Shown: one piece after another, positions 1-9,263 of the stretch
Position numbering within the stretch: the stretch's first letter is position 1
How the letters are laid out: each line of letters begins with the position of its first letter
DNA from: Nitrosopumilus oxyclinae
GTDB taxonomy: Archaea; Thermoproteota; Nitrososphaeria; Nitrososphaerales; Nitrosopumilaceae
Direction: 5' to 3'
Length of the DNA stretch: 64,000 bases
NCBI RefSeq assembly: GCF_013407165.1
Contig: NZ_CP026994.1
Span: forward strand, 770,187-834,186
Made by a program: the position numbers and the translations under genes
The notes under the pieces: generated by a model
The model's database searches: none
Seen by the model: only the letters and a program-made list of their open reading frames with translations
What the model was told of the DNA's origin: nothing

Positions 1-298
1 ATGCTGTAAAGACTATTATTTTATGATCTTTTAACATGTTATTTTTTTCAAGATCATCTATGACTGAATAACCGTCAAATTCAGGCATAGCCAAATCCAG
101 TAAAATCACATCATGACGATTTTCTTTAATTAATGATAGTCCTTCTTTTCCATCGTTTGCCACGGTACATTTGTGCTCTTTTAACTCTAGAAATGTTGTG
201 AGCATTTTTGTAATTTGCTCATTATCATCGATAATTAAAATTTCTAAATTTTCCAATTCTTCTCTTTGCTTCAATTTTGATATATCTTTATTGGTCAA
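1..298 (-). CDS. Response regulator receiver-domain protein (3' part cut off by window edge)
   Basis: About 99 N-terminal residues are visible and form a CheY-like receiver. An acidic pair lies in ILIIDDNE (around residues 21-28), the phospho-acceptor Asp in LLDLAMP, and the beta-4 Thr in IVFTA. The conserved Lys and any output domain lie beyond position 1. I place the start at a TTG at 298-296 whose last two bases are shared with the TGA stop of the upstream TrmB-type gene, with a GGGAGA ribosome site about 10 nt upstream and an in-frame TAG before it. Overlap with the regulator gene implies co-transcription and translational coupling, so a phosphorelay may feed into control of the neighbouring pilus-like locus. 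That functional link is inference. Confidence 0.85.
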   Translation of the reverse strand, partial: MTNKDISKLKQREELENLEILIIDDNEQITKMLTTFLELKEHKCTVANDGKEGLSLIKENRHDVILLDLAMPEFDGYSVIDDLEKNNMLKDHKIIVFTA

Positions 299-1254
299 TT
301 TGAACTTCTCCCACTATCCAACAATTTGAAATTTTCTTGAAGATAATTTAATATCATCTTTTCTTGTTCAATCTCTCTTAATCTATGTTCATAAGTAATT
401 TCAGAACCTAATAATGATTCAGCATCTGTTTCATCAATGTGATGTGACTTTTTCCACATCAAACTAAATAATGATCTTAATGTTGTTACAAATGCATTTG
501 AATCAGTCCATACGGCAAGCATATCTTTTACTTTATTGTTACTGATGAAAAATATTACCTCGCTATTATCTTTAATTATGAAACAAAAATCTTCCCTGTT
601 TTTATCATCAATCTTTTTAATTTTTTTAGGTTCAATACTTTCAAAAATATTTGATGTATCAGCTTGATGGTCTGTTAATATTCTAAGGTCTGATTTTGTT
701 TTGTTTAATAATTCTGTAAATTCAGTAAAATAGAACCTTTTGAAATCCGCATCAGTTCCTAAAACTAGGATGTTTTCTTTTGATTCTTTTATCATTTGTT
801 CTAGTTTACCTAAAATTGAATTTCGACCTTGCAGTGATTGAAATTTGTTTTCTTGCGATTCGTCTTCACTTTCACCATATTTTGGAATTATATTCCATAA
901 TTTAATGAGACTGCTTTTACCTGCTTCAAGTTCGTTTAATCGATTCTTCTCATTGTTAATTAAAATCTCTAACGATTCATCCAGCCCAACTGCATTGAAT
1001 TTTGTAGGTTTTCCAAAAACTGAAAAAATTATTCCTTTTTGTTGCAAAGTTGATAAAAGATGATATGTTTCAGTTCTTGGAATTTTTAGTGCTTTTGAAA
1101 TTTCTGATGCAGTTTTAATTCCTATTTTACTTAGAAATAAGTATACTTTAGCTTGATTTGGTGTTAAATCATATCTCACAAGCATTCGTTGTAGTTCGTG
1201 AATTGGATTTTCTGTTTGAAATAACCCTTCTTCCACTGTCTCAGTCACTGTCAT
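295..1254 (-). CDS. TrmB-family transcriptional regulator
   Basis: This 319-residue protein has an N-terminal winged helix (about residues 22-90), with LTPNQAKVYLFLSKIG followed by the recognition-helix motif IPRTETYHLLSTLQQKG typical of TrmB/Sugar_transp_reg proteins. A long C-terminal region resembles the effector or PLD-like part of these regulators. It is a clear paralogue of the regulator at 17822-18673, sharing PRTETYHLLS, FQ.LQG.N.I and CFI.KDN.E.(I/L)FF. The ligand cannot be read from sequence. The two paralogues bracket the surface-appendage locus, one next to a response regulator, so a role in controlling that locus is likely but inferred. A 21-bp element upstream (1290-1310) resembles one at 16267-16287. 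Confidence 0.85.
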   Translation of the reverse strand: MTVTETVEEGLFQTENPIHELQRMLVRYDLTPNQAKVYLFLSKIGIKTASEISKALKIPRTETYHLLSTLQQKGIIFSVFGKPTKFNAVGLDESLEILINNEKNRLNELEAGKSSLIKLWNIIPKYGESEDESQENKFQSLQGRNSILGKLEQMIKESKENILVLGTDADFKRFYFTEFTELLNKTKSDLRILTDHQADTSNIFESIEPKKIKKIDDKNREDFCFIIKDNSEVIFFISNNKVKDMLAVWTDSNAFVTTLRSLFSLMWKKSHHIDETDAESLLGSEITYEHRLREIEQEKMILNYLQENFKLLDSGRSSN

Positions 1255-1289
1255 TAAGAATTTTTACATAATTTTGTGACATAAGGGAG

Positions 1290-1310
1290 TGTATGTTATT
1301 AGATGTTACA
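1290..1310 (-). promoter_or_regulatory. Candidate operator upstream of the TrmB-type gene
   Basis: On the minus strand this reads TGTAACAT, then CTAAT, then AACATACA. It matches 17 of 21 positions of the element at 16267-16287 (TGTAACAT, TAAGG, AACATACA). Both lie 35-55 nt upstream of a start codon in the same locus. The ends form a TGTA/TACA inverted pair and AACAT occurs twice as a direct repeat. The comparison was made by eye. Confidence 0.4.
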
Positions 1311-1329
1311 GATCAAAAAATATTTTATT

Positions 1330-2025
1330 TTATAAGCCTAATAGTCGACCTAGTATAATATCTCCATATGCTAATTGGATGATAAACCCGCCTGTAATCA
1401 GTAACAGATATGGTATTCCAGGGGTAATCCAGGTATTGGGTGTAATACAGTATTCTTGATTTTCTGCATGATGCATGATTAAATCAAATTTCTTTTTACC
1501 ATTTTCAGTTTTTTCTATTGAAAATGCAAATTTTGGATTTTTTGCCTTGTATCCAATTAATATTGCAATTATTTTTTTAAAATCTGTTTCTTCAAATCCA
1601 TCAAAAATATCTTCACCTTTAATTTTAGATACCCCATTTCTAATAATGTTGATAAAAAATGGAATTGTAAACAACACGGCTGCATTGGATAGAGTCGTAA
1701 ATGGCGATATGGGGCTATCTGTAAATGTAGCCATGGGTGCAATTACTGCTAATGCAATTAATGCAAAAGCATCAGCTCCTCCAAACATTCCGATTCTCCA
1801 AACTAATATCACAAAGGGTGCAATGATTAACGCAAATCCCATTGTCCATAGATTTGATGTTATGTCTGAACTAATGAAGACTAGGAGAAATCCTGTACTT
1901 CCAAACACAATCCAATAATAATCGTGAATCTCTCTTTTCCAAACATCGATAATTGAACCTAAAATTAACATTAAAAGTGCTAAACTGATTCCAATTATAT
2001 CGTAATTTGTTAATGTTTCAAACAT
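1330..2025 (-). CDS. Archaeal class III signal peptidase (prepilin/preflagellin peptidase, PibD/FlaK-like, A24 family)
   Basis: This 231-residue polytopic membrane protein has about six hydrophobic segments. The two catalytic aspartates of A24 aspartic proteases are recognisable: the first in SIIDVWKREIHDYYW (around residue 27), the second in MFGGADAFALIALA (around residue 89), the archaeal version of the GxGD motif. A soluble insert (about residues 140-185) separates the last helices. The enzyme would cleave the short basic leader of type IV pilin-like precursors after the KKR stretch. The substrates are next door: pilins at 7863-8504 and 8619-9263 and pilin-like proteins at 12665-16247. The ATG start at 2025 follows an A/T-rich TTTAAAAATAAG box. 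Confidence 0.85.
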   Translation of the reverse strand: MFETLTNYDIIGISLALLMLILGSIIDVWKREIHDYYWIVFGSTGFLLVFISSDITSNLWTMGFALIIAPFVILVWRIGMFGGADAFALIALAVIAPMATFTDSPISPFTTLSNAAVLFTIPFFINIIRNGVSKIKGEDIFDGFEETDFKKIIAILIGYKAKNPKFAFSIEKTENGKKKFDLIMHHAENQEYCITPNTWITPGIPYLLLITGGFIIQLAYGDIILGRLLGL

Positions 2026-2105
2026 GGTGTGTCTTATTTTTAAATTCTATATGAAATGCATGGGGAAAAATATTCTCTTTGTTTAGTCATATCTTTTACA
2101 ATTCA

Positions 2106-4682
2106 TTATCTATTTCTAATATCTGAAATTCTTTCTTTAACCTCTTCTATTTTATCTCCAATTGGGATTTTTTCGGTTATTATATCTAATTTATCCATTC
2201 GTTTAAGGAAAAATAACCCTGTCAATATTGCAACTGGAATTATGATCATTACTAATAATGTATTATCGATAGGTAATCCACTCCAGTCTGGTTCTTCCTC
2301 TGAAATCTCTTCCATAACTGGCATGTTTAGTATATTGGCAGTTTTTGAGATAGTTGTAGAGCTTAGTCCATTTCCTGAGACTGTGACGGATACGGAAACC
2401 TTATCTTTATCATTTGCAAGTATGTTTGCCTTTGCAATACCTTCACTACTTGTAACTTGTTCAGTTGTTAGTATTTCTCCTCCTACAATATCCCACTCTA
2501 CATTAAATCCGCCCAAAGCGGTAGTTACTTCTGGAATTGTAATTGATATTTTTGATTCAATTCGTTCATTCCAATTTAGCCCTCCTAGAAATTCTAATGT
2601 GACAACGGGACTAATATCAATTACATTGATATCATATTTAGAAAGCGTAAAATCTTCTGAAAGCAATGCTAATTCTATCGTCCCTTCATTGACTGTGTCT
2701 ATCTCAAAAGTAGAAAAATAATCCCCTTCTTTAATTAATAATTTTTCAGGCACTTTTAATATTGTTTCATTATTTGAAACTAAATTAATTTTAATATCTT
2801 TTTTTGCGTATACTGGATTTCCAACTGAGTCTAATGCTTGAACCGTGGCAAGTGTTTTAGAATTTGCTAAAATATTTTTTTGGAATGATAAATAAATTGT
2901 AGTAGGATCCGTTGTGTGACTAGTAATTGATGAAATTCCTTCAAATCCGCCCATTTGATATGATAGATCTGTTGTACCCACCTTTGAAACTAAATTAAAC
3001 TCTGCAAATGGTTGATTTCGTTTTATTGTAATTGAATCTGCATTAATTAATTCATTAGCTGAAAAAGATAACACCCCATCTTCTATAAAGTAACTCACTC
3101 CTAATCTAGGATCTACCTCTCCCTCTTCATCACTAGTAGAAGTACTTGTTTCCTCTTCTCCTGCTCCTTCATTAAGATATCCTAGAACTGGAAATTCTTT
3201 TTCCGCTAAAACAACTGGTACTAATGACTCGATAATTAATTCTAAGTCTTCCTCAAGTGGTCCTATCGGATCCCCTGTTGCTGTTTTTACTCCTTCATTA
3301 TCTGTTATGTAAAAACTTACAGGGTCTTCCGGTACTACCGTTCCGGTATCTCCAAAAACAATGATTGCACTTTCACCTTTTTTCATTAAAGGATCAATTG
3401 GATTAACAGAGTCCAGTTCTGATGAGGAAAAGATAATTTTATGATCCTCTTGTGCCTTGACAGGGACTGTTACTGAAACAAGTTCTCTGTTGGTGGTTCC
3501 TTGAGTAGACCCACCTGTCTGTCTTGAAACTTCAATCTCTGTTTCATAATATGTGACTGCAATAATTTCTTGTTTTCCAGTAGTTAAAAATGGCAATGTT
3601 TCTGTAACGGATGGGCCTTTACCTTCTAATGAACCAATTTCATCATGTATTACTGTAAATGTTGCACCATTTGTTAGAATATTTTCTGCTGAAATAAACA
3701 TTTTGTATGTTTCTTCAAAACTTGATGTAAATTCACCTAAATTTGGTCTAGGTGAAAATTTTGTAAATGTAGAGTAACTTCCTTTTTTTATCACTAAATT
3801 TTTTTCTTCAATCATTACCTCTTCAAATTTATTACTGGTATTGATTGAAACGTCTGGATTTTCAACTCCTATTTCTAAATGAATATCTTCTTCTGCAAAA
3901 ACTGGTAATCCATCTCCATCTAGAAGTTGTACAATTGCATATCCTTCTGAACCACTAAAACTAATATAATTTTCTGGATGAACATATAGTTGCAATTGAA
4001 GAGGGGTTATTGGTTCTAATACTTTTACAATACTACTTATTTTTTTCATATTTCCTGTTTCTGCAAAAATAATTGCATCCCCATAATCTAATATTTCAAA
4101 TTCTGTAATCGCATAATATTCTCCTCCAGATATTACTAATTCTGATTCTTTGATATTGATTACATCTTTATTTGGAGTGTCTAGATTTATCATTACCTCT
4201 TCCGATGTAATGGCTGGCAATCCTCCAGTAGTTGCTAATTCTACAACAATGAATCCAAATCTAGGTCCATCAACGGGGAACTCTGACGGTGTTACCTTCA
4301 TTAACATTTTTGTAGGATTATTATTGTTGGTAAAAACTTCTAAAGAAATTTCTTTAGATGAAAAACCTGTTGCTGCCAATGCTATACTGGCAATTCCTGA
4401 TTCCTTTGCTTTGATAATTACATTTTTGGTAAATTTATCATTTCCTTCTTCAATCCTGATGATTTGAATTATTTCGTTATCAGAACTCACAACTTTCAAA
4501 CCATCTATTTGTTTTGGTACCATTATATCGTTTGACGTGATAAAAATTTGCAATGTTGCTTCTGTATTCTCTAATAATTTTCCTGGATGAAGTTGGTATC
4601 CAAACTCTGATGTTGTTTGAGCCTGAACAGGTATTACAAAAATGCTCAACATTAAACTAAAAATGAGAAAAAGAACTTTCAA
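2106..4682 (-). CDS. Large secreted, membrane-anchored beta-rich (Ig-like) protein of the pilus-like locus
   Basis: The 858-residue protein has an N-terminal signal peptide (hydrophobic stretch 2-20, cleavage near VQAQ). Repeated beta-rich modules follow, each with phrases such as 'FTxSxSP.YAKKDI' or 'GxPVFAEEDI' and 'LVIKxGxY' (around residues 260-300 and 620-660), suggesting a chain of Ig/invasin-like domains. A single C-terminal transmembrane helix (LLVMIIIPVAILTGLFFL, about residues 808-825) precedes a charged cytoplasmic tail. I do not recognise a named family. Translation starts at TTG (4682), about 30 nt downstream of a TTATATAAA box (4708-4716), so the mRNA is near leaderless. A cell-surface scaffold or anchor for the adjacent pilus machinery is a reasonable inference. 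Confidence 0.7.
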   Translation of the reverse strand: MKVLFLIFSLMLSIFVIPVQAQTTSEFGYQLHPGKLLENTEATLQIFITSNDIMVPKQIDGLKVVSSDNEIIQIIRIEEGNDKFTKNVIIKAKESGIASIALAATGFSSKEISLEVFTNNNNPTKMLMKVTPSEFPVDGPRFGFIVVELATTGGLPAITSEEVMINLDTPNKDVINIKESELVISGGEYYAITEFEILDYGDAIIFAETGNMKKISSIVKVLEPITPLQLQLYVHPENYISFSGSEGYAIVQLLDGDGLPVFAEEDIHLEIGVENPDVSINTSNKFEEVMIEEKNLVIKKGSYSTFTKFSPRPNLGEFTSSFEETYKMFISAENILTNGATFTVIHDEIGSLEGKGPSVTETLPFLTTGKQEIIAVTYYETEIEVSRQTGGSTQGTTNRELVSVTVPVKAQEDHKIIFSSSELDSVNPIDPLMKKGESAIIVFGDTGTVVPEDPVSFYITDNEGVKTATGDPIGPLEEDLELIIESLVPVVLAEKEFPVLGYLNEGAGEEETSTSTSDEEGEVDPRLGVSYFIEDGVLSFSANELINADSITIKRNQPFAEFNLVSKVGTTDLSYQMGGFEGISSITSHTTDPTTIYLSFQKNILANSKTLATVQALDSVGNPVYAKKDIKINLVSNNETILKVPEKLLIKEGDYFSTFEIDTVNEGTIELALLSEDFTLSKYDINVIDISPVVTLEFLGGLNWNERIESKISITIPEVTTALGGFNVEWDIVGGEILTTEQVTSSEGIAKANILANDKDKVSVSVTVSGNGLSSTTISKTANILNMPVMEEISEEEPDWSGLPIDNTLLVMIIIPVAILTGLFFLKRMDKLDIITEKIPIGDKIEEVKERISDIRNR

Positions 4683-4717
4683 CTTAGATCATTTAACTGA
4701 ATTTTTCTTATATAAAA

Positions 4718-4744
4718 CAGTGTGAAATATTACAATACACACAG
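4718..4744. promoter_or_regulatory. Shared cis-element, copy A (upstream of the Ig-like secreted protein gene)
   Basis: The plus strand reads CAGTGTGAAATATTAC then AATACACACAG. It directly abuts the TTATATAAA box that drives the minus-strand gene starting at 4682. It is almost identical to 7768-7793 upstream of the secretion ATPase gene (differing at two positions over 26). GTGTG and CACAC arms enclose a 13-nt centre. The position next to the BRE/TATA region suits an activator or repressor site. Confidence 0.55.
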
Positions 4745-6190
4745 TCATGCAAAAATTGATGATACGCTGAATATTTTAAGCGAAATTACCACTATTGCTC
4801 CAATTGATGTTGCAACTAGAAATATAGAATACATGAATCCACCAGAGTAAGATCCAGTGGTAATTTTTCCCAAAAATAACCCTGAAATCCAAGATTGAAC
4901 CAATATTGCAACACCTAATAATTGAAACCTGTAATTTGCATCTGCTTCCAATAATGCCCTTTTTTCTTCATTCTCTTCTAATTGTGCACCTAGACTTGTC
5001 AGAGATTCAATTACAAGCAATGTTGTAAAACCTGTAATTGCAATTAACATGAAACCTACCATGACAAATGGTTTTAATTTTTCTCTTTTTGTTTTTTCTA
5101 AGTTATGCATTTTTTCAGCAACGCCAGCTAATGTGATTAAAGTATTGACATTTCCTCCACCTGCTGAAATAATTTCAAATAACACTTTAAAATTTATTAA
5201 AATCCTAAAATCATTAGTTTCTTTTTTAATATAGCCAAAAATATCATCCAATGTCATTCCCCACTCGAGTTTATTGGCAATACCATTGGCCACTCTATTG
5301 AATGATCCATAATCTTTTCTTTTTGTGGTTCTTACAACACATTTTTCTGGACCTAGCCCTGCTTTTCTTGCTTCTGCAACATCTCTCATAATTTGAGCAG
5401 TTGCCCTTTCTGCGTCAATTGAAAATTTGTACTTGTCTTTAAAATTTAATGCTGGCCATATTGCAGCTGCAATTAATGCACCACCTAAAATGTACAAATT
5501 TAATTCTGGTAATAAATCTAAATAATTAATTATTATTGCAACTAAAATTCCCGGCAATCCAAATGTTGAGATTTTTTTCCAATCTAGTTCATTTACTTTT
5601 GATTTGTTTAATTTGCCTGCAATAATTGAAAAAAGCACTGATACTACTGGAGGCAAGATGATGACAAAATATAGTGGATCAATATCATTCGGTCCAGGGG
5701 TGCTTCCTACTCCGTCTGTAGATGTTGCTGTAATTATGATGTAGATGGCCAATACCACAACTTGCATTGTCATATACGTTTCAATTACAGTCTCTACTTT
5801 TTTTGCTAATTCTTCCTGTTGTGATTCATACAATTCAAACGCTCCATCCATTTTTGATTTAAGATAACTTACTACATCCCCTCCACTTTGGATGGCCGAT
5901 ACCCATCCACTTAGAAAATCTCCAAAACTCGAACCTTTTTCTTTACTCTCTGACATGACTATTAATGGATCTTGACCCAAGATATCAATTCGTTTTAAAA
6001 TTTTTATTGATTCATGTCTGACATGCGGTAGCAAATCCAAATTCTTAATTTTTAAAAAAATAGTATATGGGCCAAACCCACTAGTGGCCAGCAATGTCAC
6101 TATTGTTATAAAAAAAGGTAATTCTGGATCAATCTTTTTATTTAATTTCTTTTTCTTATCATCTTCTTCATATTTTTTTATAAATGACAT
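4745..6190 (-). CDS. Type IV pilus/archaellum assembly platform protein (FlaJ/TadC-like, T2SSF family)
   Basis: A 481-residue integral membrane protein with two copies of the T2SSF architecture. Cytoplasmic helical regions (about residues 40-125 and 255-370) are each followed by transmembrane clusters (around 135-165, 175-195, 210-240, 375-400, 415-480). Phrases such as PFFITIVTLLATSGFGPYTIF, and GGGNVNTLITLAGVAEKMHNLEK before the C-terminal helices, are typical of archaeal FlaJ/TadC proteins. It starts 2 nt after the stop of the ATPase gene, so the two are one operon. It would form the inner-membrane platform on which pilin subunits are assembled. It is shorter than many archaellar FlaJ proteins (usually about 550 residues), favouring a pilus-type system. 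Confidence 0.85.
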   Translation of the reverse strand: MSFIKKYEEDDKKKKLNKKIDPELPFFITIVTLLATSGFGPYTIFLKIKNLDLLPHVRHESIKILKRIDILGQDPLIVMSESKEKGSSFGDFLSGWVSAIQSGGDVVSYLKSKMDGAFELYESQQEELAKKVETVIETYMTMQVVVLAIYIIITATSTDGVGSTPGPNDIDPLYFVIILPPVVSVLFSIIAGKLNKSKVNELDWKKISTFGLPGILVAIIINYLDLLPELNLYILGGALIAAAIWPALNFKDKYKFSIDAERATAQIMRDVAEARKAGLGPEKCVVRTTKRKDYGSFNRVANGIANKLEWGMTLDDIFGYIKKETNDFRILINFKVLFEIISAGGGNVNTLITLAGVAEKMHNLEKTKREKLKPFVMVGFMLIAITGFTTLLVIESLTSLGAQLEENEEKRALLEADANYRFQLLGVAILVQSWISGLFLGKITTGSYSGGFMYSIFLVATSIGAIVVISLKIFSVSSIFA

Positions 6191-6192
6191 GT

Positions 6193-7728
6193 TTATACAC
6201 CATATTCAATTTTCTTCATTAATGTTTCAGGATCTCTATAGTATTTTCCAATATATTCAGCAACTTTATCGTAGCTTCTAATCCCTCTATCTACTAACCA
6301 TTTCAAAACAATTTTCCTTTTTTCATATTCTTCCATAATTTCATCCAGACTAAGACCTGTTTGTTGTGATAGTCTATTGAACATTTCACTATCTCCTAAT
6401 TGAGGTTCAAAATAATCTGCTTTTGGATCCCATCTAAAAGAATTATGATATGAATCTGAGGTTTTGATTTCTTGAACTGAAATTGCCCTTCTAGTACTTT
6501 TACCATCCATGCCTTTTACTCTTCTAATTACTATGGCACAATTCATTAATGCCATATATGCTGCTGGAATATCCATTGGTTTTTGTTGCAATCTTTTACT
6601 TGCTGATTCTAAACTATCTGCATGCATTGTACACAAACCTCCGTGACCTGTAGCCATTGCTTGGAACATGACATATGCTTCAGACCCTCTAATTTCACCT
6701 ACTACAATATAGTCTGGTCTATGTCTTACCCCTGATTTAATTAAATCATATAATCCGATTTCTCCTTCTTCATTGTTACCAAAACCTACTCTGGATACTA
6801 AACTAAACCAATTTTCATGTTTGATGTTGATTTCAGCTACATCCTCTACTGAAAAAATCTTAAAATCTGGATTCACCAAACCTGTAATCGCATTAAGTAT
6901 AGTTGTTTTACCACTACCTGTTGAGCCGATTACCATGATGGACATTTTTGCTTCCATTAACATCCATAGATATGCTGCAATATCTACACTAATTGTACCA
7001 AATGATATTAGATCAATTACTGAATAAGGATCTTGTTTGAATTTTCTTATTGTAAAACTAGTTCCTTTCGGTGTAACTTCTTTTTGGTATAATACTGAAA
7101 TCCTATGGTTCCCTTGTAATGATAAATCTGAAATTGGGTGTGCCGAACTGATGTGTTTCCCTGCTCTAAACACAATTCTCGATACAAAGGAATTTAATTT
7201 CTCATCTTCAAATGTGATATTACAAGGAATACTGTCATATTTTCTATGCCATACATAGATTGGTAAATTTATTCCACTACAACTTACGTCTTCGATATTT
7301 GGGTCATGCATCATTGGATCAATATTTCCAAAACCATCGATTTCTTTTTCTAAATAATATTTTACTTTTTCAAGGCTTGCAAGTGGCTGATCCTCAAACA
7401 ATTTTTCATTTTCTTTTAGAACTTTATTGACAAATGAAATGAATCCAAAATCTTTTTCGATATTATCAGGAGAGTCTAAATTTTCTTCTATTAATCGATA
7501 GAGTTGATTATATACAATTTGCTCTGATTGATTTAATTTAGTTTCATCTACTTGGTAAGATATATTGCCTTTCTCTATATCCTGTAAAATGTTAACATAA
7601 CTAAATGGTGCTTTTAGAGGGTATTTTTCTAATAATTTTGAACCTTTTGGAGTCTCGTTGTTTAATTCGGATAAGAATTCACTTTTAAGAAATGTTTCTA
7701 ATCCTTGTTCTTCTTTCTTTTTACCCAT
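6193..7728 (-). CDS. Pilus/archaellum secretion ATPase (FlaI-like, T2SSE family)
   Basis: This 511-residue hexameric-type ATPase has an N-terminal archaeal FlaI-like domain with LLEKYPLKAPFSYVNI (around residues 35-50). The catalytic core includes Walker A GSTGSGKTT (about 268-276), the Asp-box region, Walker B YIVVGEIRGSEAYVMFQAMATGHGG with the His-box MATGHG, and CTMHADS. It powers pilin extraction and fibre assembly together with the FlaJ-like partner encoded 2 nt downstream. I prefer ATG at 7728 over an upstream TTG at 7737. A TATATT box and the shared cis-element (7768-7793) lie just upstream. No FlaH, FlaF or FlaG homologue flanks it. Confidence 0.88.
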   Translation of the reverse strand: MGKKKEEQGLETFLKSEFLSELNNETPKGSKLLEKYPLKAPFSYVNILQDIEKGNISYQVDETKLNQSEQIVYNQLYRLIEENLDSPDNIEKDFGFISFVNKVLKENEKLFEDQPLASLEKVKYYLEKEIDGFGNIDPMMHDPNIEDVSCSGINLPIYVWHRKYDSIPCNITFEDEKLNSFVSRIVFRAGKHISSAHPISDLSLQGNHRISVLYQKEVTPKGTSFTIRKFKQDPYSVIDLISFGTISVDIAAYLWMLMEAKMSIMVIGSTGSGKTTILNAITGLVNPDFKIFSVEDVAEINIKHENWFSLVSRVGFGNNEEGEIGLYDLIKSGVRHRPDYIVVGEIRGSEAYVMFQAMATGHGGLCTMHADSLESASKRLQQKPMDIPAAYMALMNCAIVIRRVKGMDGKSTRRAISVQEIKTSDSYHNSFRWDPKADYFEPQLGDSEMFNRLSQQTGLSLDEIMEEYEKRKIVLKWLVDRGIRSYDKVAEYIGKYYRDPETLMKKIEYGV

Positions 7729-7767
7729 GTGACTCAATACTATTCATGGATTTTTGGTTATATTGAG

Positions 7768-7793
7768 CAGTATGAAACATTACAATACACACA
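7768..7793. promoter_or_regulatory. Shared cis-element, copy B (upstream of the secretion ATPase gene)
   Basis: The plus strand reads CAGTATGAAACATTAC then AATACACACA, nearly identical to 4718-4744. It sits next to the TATATT promoter box (about 7759-7765) for the minus-strand ATPase-platform operon. Conservation of both sequence and distance to TATA at two promoters of one locus argues for a common regulator. Confidence 0.55.
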
Positions 7794-7862
7794 ATATTGG
7801 TTTTTAACAAAAATATAAAAATAATTTTTTGGATAAGAATAAAAAAATTCCCTTATCCTGGA

Positions 7863-8504
7863 TTATTGTCCTGATACGGTGATACTTTGAGGTCCGCCAG
7901 CTTTTCCTGCAAACACACTGACTGTAGTTGCAACACCAGAGTCGAGAGTTGTAATTGTACCGTTATTTATTTTGAAATAAATAACTGCAGTACTACCTGG
8001 GTTCAAGGACACTGGGCCTGTTGCAGCAACACCTTGAATGACGTTGGTGCCTACACCCCATGAATCTTGATCAATACACAGGTAATTTGCGTCACCTACA
8101 CATGCTCCAAGTTTTGAAATTGCTGGTCCATTAGTTGCTGGCAATGCGTTTACCCAACCTGTATGATTCAATGCTTGCTGAAATTCAGCAGCAGTCAAGG
8201 TTGTATCTACATACCATTGTCCAAATGGGATATCTATGCCCCTAAGTGATATTTTATCTACGGCGACTACTTTGTCACCTGTATTTCTAACACCCGTTGC
8301 ACCCCAAGCTGCGCCGCCAGGATCAGTTTGATGTACCCATACTTTGGTTCCAGTTACTGAAATATTTTCAGTTTGTGTACCTCCTTGGAATAATGAAGTT
8401 CCGTAAAGTACAACACCTGAACCAAGCACAACTGATGACACCAATATGATGACAGTTGTAAGTACAGTACTGATTGCACGTTTTTTGCTTAGTTTGGTTT
8501 TCAT
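7863..8504 (-). CDS. Type IV pilin / archaellin-like major subunit, paralogue 1
   Basis: This 213-residue protein has a short basic leader MKTKLSKKR and then a hydrophobic helix, AISTVLTTVIILVSSVVLGS, the class III signal-peptide arrangement cleaved by PibD after the basic residues. The soluble part is beta-rich and carries two Cys in LGACVGDANYLCIDQ that could form a disulfide. It shares long identical DNA blocks with the neighbouring paralogue (see the repeat features), while intervening segments differ. Tandem subunit genes near an assembly ATPase indicate that these are the fibre subunits. Whether they are called archaellins or pilins cannot be decided from sequence; absence of other archaellum genes favours pilins. 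Confidence 0.82.
   Translation of the reverse strand: MKTKLSKKRAISTVLTTVIILVSSVVLGSGVVLYGTSLFQGGTQTENISVTGTKVWVHQTDPGGAAWGATGVRNTGDKVVAVDKISLRGIDIPFGQWYVDTTLTAAEFQQALNHTGWVNALPATNGPAISKLGACVGDANYLCIDQDSWGVGTNVIQGVAATGPVSLNPGSTAVIYFKINNGTITTLDSGVATTVSVFAGKAGGPQSITVSGQ
8054..8178. repeat. Internal identical block shared by the two pilin genes (copy 1)
   Basis: This 125-bp stretch matches 8813-8937 with only two mismatches (8130 and 8136), while sequence on both sides diverges substantially. It encodes the Cys-containing conserved core, from the end of the two-Cys segment to NHTGWVN. The offset of 759 bp is constant across both genes, so no indels separate them. Confidence 0.8.
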
Positions 8505-8553
8505 TTTATTATTTTTAATCCAATCTAATAGAATAACTAGTCGAGTATGTAAT
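8389..8553. repeat. Identical 5' block shared by the two pilin genes (copy 1)
   Basis: This 165-bp block covers the leader and hydrophobic helix codons and about 50 bp of upstream DNA. It is identical to 9148-9312 except for one base (8527 versus 9286). It includes the GTATGTAA element (8545-8552). Confidence 0.85.
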
Positions 8554-8618
8554 TTTTTTGAATTACAGAGTAAAAAGAATTTAATCTATTGTTCTGGATA
8601 TTGGAGAAGAATATGGAA

Positions 8619-9263
8619 TTATGATAATCCTGCAACTACAATTGAATAGGGTGCACCTGCTTTACCTGCGTATATACTAACATTTGACTGAATTCCTGTA
8701 TCAAGTGATGTGAATGTGCCATTATATGCTTTAAAGTAAATAACTGCAGTTTGACCCGGATCTAATGATACTGGACCTGTTGATACATCTGCTGAGATGA
8801 CGTTGGTGCCTGCACCCCATGAATCTTGATCAATACACAGGTAATTTGCGTCACCTACACATGCTCCAAGTTTTGAAATTGCTGGTCCGTTAGTTCCTGG
8901 CAATGCGTTTACCCAACCTGTATGATTCAATGCTTGTTGATATTCACTACTTGTCATTGTTGTATCTGCATACCATTGTCCAAACGGAATATCTGTACCT
9001 CTAACTGAAATTTGATTAACTGAAATAACTTTGTCTCCTGTATTTCTAACACTAGCTGCTCCCCAAGCTACGCCTGTGGGATCAGTAGCATGTACCCACA
9101 CTTTGACATCAGAAGCTTGGATAGCTTCAGTTTGTGTATTTCCTTGAAATAATGAAGTTCCGTAAAGTACAACACCTGAACCAAGCACAACTGATGACAC
9201 CAATATGATGACAGTTGTAAGTACAGTACTGATTGCACGTTTTTTGCTTAGTTTGGTTTTCAT
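8619..9263 (-). CDS. Type IV pilin / archaellin-like major subunit, paralogue 2
   Basis: A 214-residue paralogue of the preceding pilin with the same MKTKLSKKR leader and AISTVLTTVIILVSS helix, the same paired Cys segment and the same length within one residue. The variable segments (about residues 45-75, 95-105 and 155-214) carry the differences, so the two products would present different surfaces on the same assembly helix. The gene is upstream of paralogue 1 on the same strand, separated by 114 bp that includes a copied promoter region, so each copy can be expressed alone. A TTTTTATATAGTG box lies at about 9340-9350. Confidence 0.82.
   Translation of the reverse strand: MKTKLSKKRAISTVLTTVIILVSSVVLGSGVVLYGTSLFQGNTQTEAIQASDVKVWVHATDPTGVAWGAASVRNTGDKVISVNQISVRGTDIPFGQWYADTTMTSSEYQQALNHTGWVNALPGTNGPAISKLGACVGDANYLCIDQDSWGAGTNVISADVSTGPVSLDPGQTAVIYFKAYNGTFTSLDTGIQSNVSIYAGKAGAPYSIVVAGLS
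8813..8937. repeat. Internal identical block shared by the two pilin genes (copy 2)
   Basis: Partner of 8054-8178, with two mismatches in 125 bp. It is flanked by clearly diverged coding sequence, a pattern expected from local gene conversion or strong local constraint. Confidence 0.8.

Noticed and set aside
4745..9263. Calling the locus an archaellum operon
   Set aside because: FlaF, FlaG and a clear FlaH are absent, the platform protein is short, and MoxR-VWA plus a giant pilin-like protein are present. A pilus-type system fits better.
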